From positions 1 to 64,000 of the forward strand of contig NZ_FNDJ01000043.1 in NCBI RefSeq assembly GCF_900099965.1: a stretch of DNA of 64,000 nucleotides, read 5' to 3'. Position 1 is the stretch's first letter, and the number at the start of each line of letters is the position of its first letter. The stretch is from Nonomuraea jiangxiensis. GTDB lineage: Bacteria > Actinomycetota > Actinomycetes > Streptosporangiales > Streptosporangiaceae. Made by a program: the position numbers and the translations under genes. Below, piece after piece: positions 8,125 through 21,852 of this stretch. The notes below the pieces were generated by a model that did no database searches, had not been told where the DNA came from, and was given only the letters and a program-made list of their open reading frames with translations.

Positions 8125-9495
8125 TCAGGCGCAGGTGTAGCCGGTGGGCACCTGCGTGTTGCCGTTGGGCCTGCTCGCCTGGTAGCCGAAGCTGACCGTG
8201 CCGTTCGGCCCCAGGTTGCCGTTGTGGGCGAGGTTCCTGACGGTGACGGTGCCGCCGCTGACGGTGTAGCTCGCGTTCCAGATGCCGGTGATCGTGTGCC
8301 CGGACGGCAGCGGGAAGGTGACCGTCCAGCTCGTCCTGGCGGCGGAGCCGTTGGTGACGGTCACGGGCTGGATGACGTAGCCGTTGTTCCAGGCCGTCTG
8401 GGTGGTGGCGGTGGCCGTGCAGGCGCCGCCGTTCCCGCCGCCGGAGAGCGTGGTCACGGTGACCGCGGCCGAGGCCGGCGAGAGGTTGCCGGCGCCGTCC
8501 CTGGCCTGGACCTGGTAGCGGTAGGTGGTGGCGGGGCTCAGCCCCGTGTCGGTGAAGGAGGTCGTGGTGCTGCTGCCGACCCGCTGGACGACGTCCCCGG
8601 CGGTGCGCAGGATGTCGTAGCCGGCCAGGCCGCTGCCGCCGGTGTCGGTGGAGGCGCCCCACCTCAGGGTCGTACTGGTCGAGGTGGTGCCGGAGGCGGT
8701 GGGGGTGCCGGGGGTGCTCGGCGCCGTGGTGTCGGTGCCGCCGCCGCCCGTGCCGAAGGAGAAGGAGTTGACCGCGAGCCCGGCGCCGCCGACCCAGGGC
8801 TCGAAACCGGCCTGCACGCTGGTCAGATACCACGACCGCTGCGCGTAGCCGCGGCTGATCGCGTCGGCGTAGAAGGTGTTGATGGTGAAGTCCAGCGAGG
8901 AGGTGGGCGAGGTGCGCACGTACGAGATCACGTTCCAGCCGATGTTGCCGAACCAGACCTGCCAGCTGCCACCGGCCAGGTTCACGGTGCCGACCTGTGA
9001 GCCGACCGGCTGGATGGAGCCCTGCCTGTTGAGCCAGATCATGATCTCGGCGCCGGTGTTCTGCCCGTCGGTGCGCGGGGTGGGATCGAACCAGATGTCG
9101 TAGGCCGCGTCCCAGGTGCCGCTGCTCGGATAGGTCATGCTCACGCTGGTCCGCAGCGACCCGAACGCGGACGCGCTGGCCTGCATGGGCAGGTTGCTGC
9201 CGGTGGTGCAGGTGGCGTAGTGGCAGCCCGCGTAGATCGCCGGATACGACGCGGGCGCGCCGTTCGTCGGTTTGCTGTGCGCGGACTGGGTGACGGTGAA
9301 GCCCCCGCTCTGGTTGACGTCGATGCACTGGGCGGTGTCGGCGCCCCAGACGTTGTTCATCACGACGTAGCGGCCACTCTGGATGCTGGTCGAGCCCCAC
9401 TTCTCGCACAGCACCGGGGCGGCCTGCGCCGGTGCGGCGAACAGGCCGGTGGCGAGTAACACCCCGATGATCAGGTAGATGTGCGCGTGCCTCAT
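8125..9495 (-). CDS. Secreted GH12 endoglucanase with FN3 and CBM2 domains
   Basis: The 456-residue product starts at the ATG at 9495 (GGAG nine bases upstream). It has a signal peptide (~1-26), a GH12 catalytic domain (~28-250) with GAEIMIWL (Glu150, likely nucleophile) and a FEPW motif with Glu232 (likely acid/base), a fibronectin type III domain (~258-345) and a C-terminal CBM2 cellulose-binding module (~356-456). GH12 enzymes cut internal beta-1,4-glucan bonds with retention. The CebR-type operator lies 37 bp upstream of the start. Confidence is high from domain order and motifs. Confidence 0.93.
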   Translation of the reverse strand: MRHAHIYLIIGVLLATGLFAAPAQAAPVLCEKWGSTSIQSGRYVVMNNVWGADTAQCIDVNQSGGFTVTQSAHSKPTNGAPASYPAIYAGCHYATCTTGSNLPMQASASAFGSLRTSVSMTYPSSGTWDAAYDIWFDPTPRTDGQNTGAEIMIWLNRQGSIQPVGSQVGTVNLAGGSWQVWFGNIGWNVISYVRTSPTSSLDFTINTFYADAISRGYAQRSWYLTSVQAGFEPWVGGAGLAVNSFSFGTGGGGTDTTAPSTPGTPTASGTTSTSTTLRWGASTDTGGSGLAGYDILRTAGDVVQRVGSSTTTSFTDTGLSPATTYRYQVQARDGAGNLSPASAAVTVTTLSGGGNGGACTATATTQTAWNNGYVIQPVTVTNGSAARTSWTVTFPLPSGHTITGIWNASYTVSGGTVTVRNLAHNGNLGPNGTVSFGYQASRPNGNTQVPTGYTCA

Positions 9496-9531
9496 GGCAT
9501 GTTGCTCCGGTTCTGCGGTCGGGGGAGATTC

Positions 9532-9545
9532 TGGGAGCGCTCCCA
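9532..9545. promoter_or_regulatory. CebR/CelR-type operator in the GH12/AA10 divergent promoter
   Basis: Perfect TGGGAGCGCTCCCA, 37 bp upstream of the GH12 start and 215 bp upstream of the divergent AA10 start. It is well placed to control GH12. Control of the AA10 gene from the same site is possible but less certain. Confidence 0.85.
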
Positions 9546-9645
9546 GCATCAGCCTCGCGGGCATACGCAGGGACGGCAAGCGGGCATGACCGCGGCCGAC
9601 CCGCACGGGGGCAGGCCACCAGGGAAAACCATGACCAAGATCGGC

Positions 9646-9656
9646 TGAAAGTTTCA
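9646..9656. promoter_or_regulatory. Palindrome TGAAAGTTTCA, putative second regulator site
   Basis: An 11-bp perfect palindrome between the GH12 and AA10 genes. The identical sequence recurs at 17161-17171 between the GH48 and GH6 genes. From memory, similar GAAA-N-TTTC inverted repeats occur in Streptomyces xylanase promoters. The binding protein is unknown. Confidence 0.6.
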
Positions 9657-9759
9657 CCGCGCGTTGTCGAGCCCGCCCGCGGCGTGGTTCAATGCGCTGG
9701 CCGGGCGGGCTGTTCGTGGGCAGGTTCCTTTTCTGTCGTCAGCGCAAGGGAATCCCCCC

Positions 9760-10827
9760 ATGAAGTTGTTCAAGTCGGCGGCGATCACCGCCGTCATGGT
9801 TCTGATCACGACTGTCCTGATGGTGCCCACGCAGGCACAGGCGCACGGGGTGAGCATGTTCCCCGGTGCCAGGACGTTCCTGTGCTGGCAGGACGGCCTG
9901 CGCGAGAACGGCCAGATCATCCCCTACAACCCGGCCTGCGCGGCAGCCGTCAACCAGAGCGGCACGACCCCGCTCTACAACTGGTTCGCGGTGCTGCGCT
10001 CCGACGGCGCCGGCCGGACCAGCGGCTTCATCCCCGACGGGCAGCTCTGCAGTGGCGGCACCGGCGGGCCCTACAACTTCTCTGCCTACAACGCGGTCCG
10101 CTCCGACTGGCCGCTGACCCACCTGACCTCGGGCGCGAACATCCAGATGCGGCACAGCAACTGGGCGGCGCACCCGGGCAGCTTCGACTACTACGTCACC
10201 AAGAACGGCTGGAACCCCAACGGACCGCTGCGCTGGTCGGACCTGGAGCTGTTCGGCAGCGTCACGAACCCGCCGCAGAGCGGCGGTGTCGGCGGGCTCA
10301 ACTACTACTACTGGAACGCCCAGCTGCCCTCCGGCAAGAGCGGGCGGCACATCATCTACACCCACTGGAAGCGCTCGGACAGCAGCGAGAACTTCTACAG
10401 CTGCTCCGACGTCGTCTTCGACGGCGGCAATGGCCAGGTCACCGGGGTCGGCCCCGGCGGCAGCACGCCCGGCCCCACGCCGACGATCACGCCCACGAAC
10501 ACCCCGACGCCGACGCCGGGCGCCTGCACGGCGACCTGGCGGGCCACCGACACCGGCTGGGCCGGCCACTTCCAGGGTGAGGTGACCGTGCGCAACAGCA
10601 GCTCCAGCGCGATCAACGGCTGGACGGTCCGGTGGAACTACACCGGCGGCCAGGGCTTCGAGGGACAACCCTGGAACGGCGTGCTGAACGGCCAGCCACC
10701 GAACGTGGCCGTCAGGAACGCCACCCACAACGGCCAGCTCGGGCCGAACGCCAGCACGTCGTTCGGCTTCAACGCGACCGGCTCGATCCCGAACCCCGCA
10801 CCCACGCTGACCTGCACCAGCCCGTGA
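9760..10827 (+). CDS. Secreted AA10 lytic polysaccharide monooxygenase with CBM2
   Basis: The 355-residue product has a signal peptide ending AQA before His29, which becomes the N-terminal copper ligand of the histidine brace. The second His is His132 (QMRHSNW) and the axial aromatic is probably Phe220 (SDVVF). A Pro/Thr linker (~233-254) leads to a C-terminal CBM2. The domain pattern is that of cellulose-active AA10 enzymes, which oxidatively cleave crystalline cellulose using copper and H2O2 or O2. The stop overlaps the start of a small His-rich membrane protein gene (GTGA). Confidence 0.93.
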   Translation: MKLFKSAAITAVMVLITTVLMVPTQAQAHGVSMFPGARTFLCWQDGLRENGQIIPYNPACAAAVNQSGTTPLYNWFAVLRSDGAGRTSGFIPDGQLCSGGTGGPYNFSAYNAVRSDWPLTHLTSGANIQMRHSNWAAHPGSFDYYVTKNGWNPNGPLRWSDLELFGSVTNPPQSGGVGGLNYYYWNAQLPSGKSGRHIIYTHWKRSDSSENFYSCSDVVFDGGNGQVTGVGPGGSTPGPTPTITPTNTPTPTPGACTATWRATDTGWAGHFQGEVTVRNSSSSAINGWTVRWNYTGGQGFEGQPWNGVLNGQPPNVAVRNATHNGQLGPNASTSFGFNATGSIPNPAPTLTCTSP

Positions 10828-11345
10828 TCAAAACCCGTCGCGGGCTAGTCGCGGCAATCGTCACCCTGGCCAGCCTGACCCTGGCCGGGGTGATGTTTTT
10901 CGCCGGCAGGCAGCCGTCATCGCAGCTGAACGAGGAGCTCGCCGCCCAGGTGACCCTGATTCTCGAACAGGCCTCACCCGACGAGCACCACAACCACGGG
11001 CACAGCTTCGACTCCAAGGTCGTGTGCGCCGTGGAACCCTTCGGCACCGAGCCGCAGAACGCCACCTCCCTCGTCGAGGTCACCTGGGTCTACGCCCGCC
11101 ACATGTGCGCGGTCACCGGGGAGAGTCCCGACTGGGCGGCCTCCGTACGGGCCTCGGGCCCGATCGCCGTCAAGGTCAGCATTCCGCCGCAGATCCGGGT
11201 GCCGGAGGCGGGTCCTGGCTATCCGGACCGGGTCAGGCGGCTCATCCCGGCGCGCTACCACGAGCAGGCGTTCGCCGAGTTCACCGACGAGGCCGCGATC
11301 GAGGCGGCCCGGGAGAGATTCGCCCTGGCCAACGAGGCCAAATAG
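10824..11345 (+). CDS. Small exported or membrane-anchored protein, coupled to the LPMO gene
   Basis: This 173-residue protein is of unknown family. Its GTG start at 10824 overlaps the LPMO stop in GTGA. An N-terminal hydrophobic segment (~8-28) is a signal anchor or signal peptide. It is followed by a His-rich patch HHNHGH (55-60) and two Cys (68, 95), then a soluble region to the C-terminus. The tight coupling to a copper enzyme and the His-rich patch suggest a role in copper supply to, or maturation of, the LPMO; this is inference. No homologue is recognised. Confidence 0.6.
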   Translation: MIKTRRGLVAAIVTLASLTLAGVMFFAGRQPSSQLNEELAAQVTLILEQASPDEHHNHGHSFDSKVVCAVEPFGTEPQNATSLVEVTWVYARHMCAVTGESPDWAASVRASGPIAVKVSIPPQIRVPEAGPGYPDRVRRLIPARYHEQAFAEFTDEAAIEAARERFALANEAK

Positions 11346-11549
11346 GCCGAGCGGGGCAAGAACGGTCCCCGACTGGACAACGGACGCGGCCGACGGGATG
11401 CGCCGGCCGCGTCCGTCCCATCCGGGCGGGATGGTGTTCGTTGAGCAGGGTTGTTGCTTCGCCTCACCTCCTCGTACGCGACTCGGGACCGATCGGTTCG
11501 CACGGATCGTGGATCTGCGCCGTGGAACTCGGAGCGGTGAAGTGTGGAA

Positions 11550-11579
11550 CCGCCCCCGCCGCGATTGCGGCGGGGGCGG
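11550..11579. terminator. Bidirectional terminator, perfect 13-bp stem
   Basis: CCGCCCCCGCCGC, loop GATT, then its exact complement. It lies between the plus-strand LPMO operon (ends 11345) and the minus-strand GH9 gene (ends 11589). The rest of the 243-bp gap shows no gene. Confidence 0.85.
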
Positions 11580-11588
11580 GGTCTTCGG

Positions 11589-17035
<5,447 letters not shown>

Positions 17036-17059
17036 GGGGTCTCCATGGGAGTAGGGGTG

Positions 17060-17073
17060 TGGGAGCGCTCCCA
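17060..17073. promoter_or_regulatory. CebR/CelR-type operator for the GH48-GH9 operon
   Basis: Perfect TGGGAGCGCTCCCA, 25 bp upstream of the GH48 GTG start. Confidence 0.87.
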
Positions 17074-17160
17074 AAAGGGATTGTCTGTGCCGTCCGGCGT
17101 ATGTCAACGGAATGGCGTTTCGGTAACCCTCGCGTTTCCCTCTCACCTGGCTGCCCGGGA

Positions 17161-17171
17161 TGAAAGTTTCA
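17161..17171. promoter_or_regulatory. Second copy of palindrome TGAAAGTTTCA
   Basis: Lies midway between the two operator boxes in the GH48/GH6 divergent promoter region. It is identical to the site at 9646-9656 in the GH12/AA10 region. Confidence 0.6.
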
Positions 17172-17262
17172 TCCGTATTCCAGGGCATTCAGCGAGCATG
17201 TGGGGCGGCGAGAAGCTCCGCAAAAGGCGCCCTCTGTACACGGGTCCGAGTCCGGCTCACCA

Positions 17263-17276
17263 TGGGAGCGCTCCCA
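17263..17276. promoter_or_regulatory. CebR/CelR-type operator for the GH6 gene
   Basis: Perfect TGGGAGCGCTCCCA, 27 bp upstream of the GTG start of the GH6 gene. Confidence 0.87.
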
Positions 17277-17303
17277 GTCATCTAGTCCTGGAGATGATCG
17301 CTC

Positions 17304-19655
17304 GTGAGACTCCAACGCGGCCTCCGCAAATGGGCCGTGACCATGACCGCCGCGAGCGTCGCGGCCATGGGGCTCGTCGCCGGCCAGAGCACGGCCGCCA
17401 ACGCCGCCGTCGCCTGCGACGTGACCTACTCAGCCAACTCGTGGACGAGCAGCCCTGGTCAGGGCGGTTTCACCGCGAACATCACGCTGCGTAACACCGG
17501 CGACCCCCTCACGTCCTGGTCGCTGGCCTTCGACTATCCGACGACCACGCAGAGATACACCCCCACCGGGTGGGGCGCCAACTGGAGCCAGTCCGGCGCC
17601 CGCATCACGGGCACGAACATGCCCTACAACGGCAGCCTCGCCACCGGTGCCTCCATCTCCATCGGCTTCAATGGCACCTGGTCGGGCACCAACCCGAACC
17701 CGACGTCGTTCAGCGTCAACGGCACCACCTGCGGCGGCACCAACCCGACCACCCCCTCGGTGATCACCTCGGCCAGCTCGGTCCCGGTCAACGAGGGCGG
17801 CACGGCCACGTTCACCGCCCGGCTCTCGGCGGCGCCCAGCTCCAACGTGACCGTCACCACCAGCCGGACCAGCGGCGACACCGACCTGTCCGTCAGCTCG
17901 GGCGCCTCGCTGACCTTCACCCCCTCGAACTGGAACACCCCCCAGACGGTGACCCTGGCCGCGGCCCAGGACAGTGACACCGCCTCCGGCTCGGCCGCGT
18001 TCACCGTGGGCGGCACCGGCGTCACCTCCGCCACGGTCAACGCCACCGAGGTGGACGACGACGCCACCACGGCGCAGTCGATCGTCGTGACCCCGACCTC
18101 CGTCACCGTGCCCGAGGGCGGCACCGCCGGCTACACCGTGGCGCTGGCCAGGCAGCCCAGTGCGAACGTGAGCGTCACCTCGACGGCGGGCAGCGGCGAC
18201 ACCAACCTCACCATCTCCTCCGGCGCCACTCTCACCTTCACCACGTCGAACTGGAACACCCCCCAGACGGTGACGCTGGCCGCCGCGCAGGACTCCGACA
18301 CCACCAACGGCAGCCGCACGTTCACCGTCGCCTCCAGCGGCCTGACCTCCAGAACGGTCACCGCCACCGAGGCCGACGACGACGGTGCGCCGCCCACCGG
18401 CCACGTCGAGAACCCGTACGCCGGCGCCACCGGCTACGTCAACCCCGACTGGCGGGCCAAGGCCGCGGCCGAGCCCGGCGGTGCCGCGGTGGCCAACACC
18501 TCCACGGCCGTGTGGATGGACCGCATCGCGGCCATCGCGGGCGCGAGCGGGGCCATGGGCCTGCGGGCGCACCTGGACGAGGCCGTCAGGCAGGACGCCG
18601 CCAACGGCTCGGCGCCGCTGACCATCCAGGTCGTCATCTACAACCTGCCCAACCGCGACTGCTCGGCACTGGCCTCCAACGGCGAGCTGCTCATCGCGCA
18701 GAACGGCTTCAACCGCTACCGCACCGAGTACATCGACCCGATCGCGGCCATCATGCGCGACAGCGCCTACAGCAACCTGCGCATCGTCACGATCATCGAG
18801 CCCGACTCGCTGCCGAACCTGGTCACCAACCTCAACAGCTTCCCCAAGTGCCAGGAGGCCAACGGCCCCGGCGGCTACGTGGACGGCGTGCGCTACGCGC
18901 TGAACCAGCTGCACGCGATCACCAACGTCTACACCTACATCGACGCCGCCCACCACGCGTGGCTGGGCTGGGACTCGAACTTCAACCCGTCGGTCAACCT
19001 GTTCTACAGCACCGTCTCCGGTACGACGGCCGGTGTGGACAGCGTGGACGGCTTCATCGTCAACACCGCCAACTACTCCGCGACCACGGAGCCGTACTTC
19101 TCGGTCAGCGGCACGGTGGGCAGCCAGCCGATCCGGCAGTCCAACTGGGTGGACTGGAACTACTACATCGACGAGATGACCTTCGCCAGGGACCTGCGTA
19201 CCGCGCTCGTCAACCGGGGCTTCAGGAGCGGGCTCGGCATGCTCATCGACACCTCGCGCAACGGCTGGGGCGGCAGCGCCCGCCCGAGCGGCCCGAGCAG
19301 CTCGACGGAGCTGAACGCCTTCGTCGACCAGTCCCGGGTCGACCGCCGTATCCACGCCGGCAACTGGTGCAACCAGAACGGTGCGGGCCTCGGCGCGCGG
19401 CCGACCGCCAGCCCCGCCGCGGGCTTCGACGCCTACGTCTGGATCAAACCGCCGGGCGAGTCGGACGGCGCCAGCGAGGACATCCAGAACGACGAGGGCA
19501 AGAAGTTCGACCGGATGTGCGACCCGACCTACACCGGCAACAACCTCAACAAGAACAACATGAGCGGCGCCCTGCCCAACGCCCCGTTGTCAGGCCGCTG
19601 GTTCTCCGCGCAGTTCAGGCAACTGCTCGCCAACGCCTATCCGCCCGTCAACTGA
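17304..19655 (+). CDS. Secreted GH6 cellobiohydrolase/endoglucanase with N-terminal CBM2
   Basis: The 783-residue product has a signal peptide (~1-35), CBM2 (36-145), two tandem Calx-beta-like modules (~150-253 and ~258-360, both containing SNWNTPQTVTLAAAQDSDT) and a GH6 domain with YNLPNRDCSA (Asp452, likely acid) and IEPDSLPNLVTN (Asp501). Long catalytic loops suggest an exo-acting, non-reducing-end cellobiohydrolase, the usual partner of GH48. The CBM2 is about 91% identical by eye to that of the divergent GH48 protein, so the DNA forms a large inverted repeat. Confidence 0.94.
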   Translation: MRLQRGLRKWAVTMTAASVAAMGLVAGQSTAANAAVACDVTYSANSWTSSPGQGGFTANITLRNTGDPLTSWSLAFDYPTTTQRYTPTGWGANWSQSGARITGTNMPYNGSLATGASISIGFNGTWSGTNPNPTSFSVNGTTCGGTNPTTPSVITSASSVPVNEGGTATFTARLSAAPSSNVTVTTSRTSGDTDLSVSSGASLTFTPSNWNTPQTVTLAAAQDSDTASGSAAFTVGGTGVTSATVNATEVDDDATTAQSIVVTPTSVTVPEGGTAGYTVALARQPSANVSVTSTAGSGDTNLTISSGATLTFTTSNWNTPQTVTLAAAQDSDTTNGSRTFTVASSGLTSRTVTATEADDDGAPPTGHVENPYAGATGYVNPDWRAKAAAEPGGAAVANTSTAVWMDRIAAIAGASGAMGLRAHLDEAVRQDAANGSAPLTIQVVIYNLPNRDCSALASNGELLIAQNGFNRYRTEYIDPIAAIMRDSAYSNLRIVTIIEPDSLPNLVTNLNSFPKCQEANGPGGYVDGVRYALNQLHAITNVYTYIDAAHHAWLGWDSNFNPSVNLFYSTVSGTTAGVDSVDGFIVNTANYSATTEPYFSVSGTVGSQPIRQSNWVDWNYYIDEMTFARDLRTALVNRGFRSGLGMLIDTSRNGWGGSARPSGPSSSTELNAFVDQSRVDRRIHAGNWCNQNGAGLGARPTASPAAGFDAYVWIKPPGESDGASEDIQNDEGKKFDRMCDPTYTGNNLNKNNMSGALPNAPLSGRWFSAQFRQLLANAYPPVN

Positions 19656-19754
19656 GAGTCAGCCCGCGGGGCCGGACCCCCGGCCCCGCCCCGGGAGACC
19701 CGCCTGACCCGGGTCTCCCGGAGGGGCCCGCCTGACCCGGGTCCCTCGGCTACC

Positions 19755-19787
19755 GGAAGGGGTCCCGGCCGCGCCGGGGCCCCTTCC
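19755..19787. terminator. Terminator between convergent GH6 and DUF1992 genes
   Basis: A 15-bp inverted repeat (GGAAGGGGTCCCGGC and its complement with one T-G wobble) and a three-base loop. Several shorter GC-rich repeats lie between 19665 and 19745. Confidence 0.75.
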
Positions 19788-19793
19788 ACCGCG

Positions 19794-20204
19794 CTATCGA
19801 GGCCCGCGCCGCCGCTCGCGCCATTCGGCCACGATCCGGTCGGCGTCGTACGGCATCAGGTTGAGCGGCGGCCCCGACAGGCCCGTCCTGATCGCCTCAC
19901 GGATCTTGTCGTTGACGTCCTCGACGATCCGCCGTGCCTCGGTCTCCGACCTGGCCCCGAGCGCGTCGGCCAGCGCCTCCTCGGCCTCCTTGCGCAACGC
20001 CAGCGTGGGCGGCAGGGGCATGGTCAGCCCCTCTCTCTCCACCTTCGCCTTGATCCACCACATCTCGTCGTGGTCGCGGTGCAGGTTGGGCAGCGGCTTG
20101 CCCGCGCCCGGCAGGTCGTCGAACTCGCCGCGCTCCTCCGCCTCGCGGATCTGCCTGTCGATCCAGCTCTCGAAGGGCACGCCGGCGGGCTTGCGATCGG
20201 GCAC
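19794..20204 (-). CDS. DUF1992 protein (DNAJC28-like conserved domain)
   Basis: The 136-residue product carries the family signature ESWIDRQIREAEERGEFDDLPGAGKPL near the N-terminus, given here only as position ~12-38 with key GEFDDLPGAGKPL. It is a short, charged cytoplasmic protein of unknown function found widely in actinobacteria. The start is GTG at 20204, with GAGGAG eight bases upstream. It is 12 bp downstream of the FolP-like gene and probably co-transcribed. Confidence 0.8.
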   Translation of the reverse strand: MPDRKPAGVPFESWIDRQIREAEERGEFDDLPGAGKPLPNLHRDHDEMWWIKAKVEREGLTMPLPPTLALRKEAEEALADALGARSETEARRIVEDVNDKIREAIRTGLSGPPLNLMPYDADRIVAEWRERRRGPR

Positions 20205-20216
20205 GTGCTCATCTCC

Positions 20217-21116
20217 TCAGGCGAGATTGTGGGCGGGGGCGAGCGGGCCGCGCCAGCCGAGCACGGCCTCGGTCATGCGTACGGACGCGACCGTCGCGGC
20301 CACGTCGTGCACCCGCAGGATGCGGGCGCCCTTGAGGATGGAGACGACGTTCGCAGCGATCGTGCCCTCCTTGCGCTCCCCCTGGGGGAGGTCGAGGGTC
20401 TCGCCGATGAAGTCCTTGTTGGACAGCGCCACCAGCGTCGGATAGCCGATGGAGGTGATCTCCTCGAGCCGGCGCGTCAGCTCCAGCGAGTGGAAGGTGT
20501 TCTTGTTCAGGTCGTGACCGGGGTCGATGATGATCCTGTCGGCGGCGATGCCCGCCTTGAGCACGGCCGAGACCCGCTCGCGCAGGAAGTCGGCCACCTC
20601 GGTGACGACGTCGGCGTAGCTGGGCCGGACGACCCGCCTGCCGGGGCCGCCGAGGCTGTGCGTGACGACCACGCTGACGCCGGCCGCCGCGGCGACCTCC
20701 GCGATGCCCGGCTCACGCAGGCCGTTGGTGTCGTTGAGGACGTCGGCACCGGCCTCGATGGCCGCCCTGGCCACCTCGGGCCGGTGGGTGTCCACCGAGA
20801 TCACGGCGTCGGTGGCGGCCCTGACCTCGGCGATGACCGGGACGACCCGCTCGATCTCCTCCTCGACGCCGATCCCCGCCTGGGCGGCGCTGAAGGCGAA
20901 CCCGCCGATGTCCACCCAGTCCGCCCCGTCGTCCACCGCCTTGACGGCCGCCGCGACGGCGCTGTCGAGGGCGTAGGTGCTGCCCTGGTCGTGAAAGGAG
21001 TTGGGGGTCCTGTTGACGATGGCCATGACGGCGACCTGGCGCTCGAAATCGAACTCGCGCCGCCCGATGCGCCGGACTGGAGAGATGATCTCCGGGAAAC
21101 GCCCCTCGCCGCTCAC
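20217..21116 (-). CDS. Dihydropteroate synthase homologue, FolP2-like
   Basis: The ~299-residue TIM-barrel protein has the DHPS hallmarks ADWVDIGG, VDTHRPEVARAA, LNDTNG and IIIDPGHDLNKNT. The first loop reads VNRTPNSFHDQG instead of the usual N-V-T-P-D-S-F of folate-pathway enzymes. This matches the FolP2 branch, whose Mycobacterium tuberculosis member lacks DHPS activity as far as I recall. No other folate genes are nearby. The start is taken as GTG 21116; ATG 21167 is also possible but has no ribosome-binding site. Folate synthesis activity is doubtful. Confidence 0.75.
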   Translation of the reverse strand: MSGEGRFPEIISPVRRIGRREFDFERQVAVMAIVNRTPNSFHDQGSTYALDSAVAAAVKAVDDGADWVDIGGFAFSAAQAGIGVEEEIERVVPVIAEVRAATDAVISVDTHRPEVARAAIEAGADVLNDTNGLREPGIAEVAAAAGVSVVVTHSLGGPGRRVVRPSYADVVTEVADFLRERVSAVLKAGIAADRIIIDPGHDLNKNTFHSLELTRRLEEITSIGYPTLVALSNKDFIGETLDLPQGERKEGTIAANVVSILKGARILRVHDVAATVASVRMTEAVLGWRGPLAPAHNLA

Positions 21117-21171
21117 GGCTTCGAGCCTACCCGCCCCCCGGCCAGGCCAGCCGACGGCCTCACCCATGAGC

Positions 21172-21645
21172 TCAGGCGGTGAAGTCGCCGAGCGAGTCTC
21201 CCCCGCCCGCCGTCACCCTGACCCGCCTCATGGTCAACCGGCCGTCGCCCGCGCACTTCCGCGGTAACCGCATGGTGAGCCGGACCGTCGTGCCGCCGGC
21301 CCCGGTACGGAAGTCCACCGAGTCGCACAGCCGGCGGATGAGATAGATCCCCCGGCCGCTGGCGCCCTGGTCGGACGGCCTGTGATGACCGTTGACGTAG
21401 CCGTCGGGGATCCCTGCTCCCCGATCCCTCGTCTCCGAGCGGATGACGCCGTCAACCGTCCACAACCTGAAGTGCCCGTACCCGCCCGCGTGCTCCACGA
21501 CGTTGACGACGCTTTCATGCACGGCAAGGACGAAGTCGTCCAGCCGGGAACCGCTAAGCCCGCAGGCCGCGGCGTGCTGGGCCACCGTGCGACGCATCGT
21601 CGTGATGTCGTGAAACGTAAAGGTCTGGGTCATTAGGGTGCGCAT
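21172..21645 (-). CDS. Anti-sigma regulatory ATPase (HATPase_c, SpoIIAB/RsbW-like)
   Basis: The 157-residue product starts at the ATG at 21645, with GGAGGAG five bases upstream. It shows the GHKL N-box HESVVNVVEHAGG, the G1 box DRGAGIPDG and a glycine-rich GASGRGIYLIRRLCD lid. Such proteins bind sigma factors or phosphorylate STAS antagonists. No sigma factor is adjacent; STAS proteins occur at 156-620 and 33195-33539 but no direct link is shown. The last ~25 residues are a non-conserved tail. Confidence 0.8.
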   Translation of the reverse strand: MRTLMTQTFTFHDITTMRRTVAQHAAACGLSGSRLDDFVLAVHESVVNVVEHAGGYGHFRLWTVDGVIRSETRDRGAGIPDGYVNGHHRPSDQGASGRGIYLIRRLCDSVDFRTGAGGTTVRLTMRLPRKCAGDGRLTMRRVRVTAGGGDSLGDFTA

Positions 21646-21852
21646 GGCAGGCTCCTCCAACCTTGCCTGGATACGCCGACGCGCAGGAACCCCTCGGCCG
21701 CCTTCGTGCGAAACCGGAACTGAAAGCCCGGTGTGAAACGGCCCCGGGTAGAAGTCCATGCGCTCCTCCGCGTCATCTCGCGTCAGGCCGCGCTTCTGGA
21801 CCTCTTGATCTGTCGCCTTCCCCGATGAGACGAAAGTACACACCGCTTCCGC

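Noticed and set aside
17430-19355. Long minus-strand open frame opposite the GH6 gene
   Set aside because: Same artefact; no recognisable domain and no ribosome-binding site.
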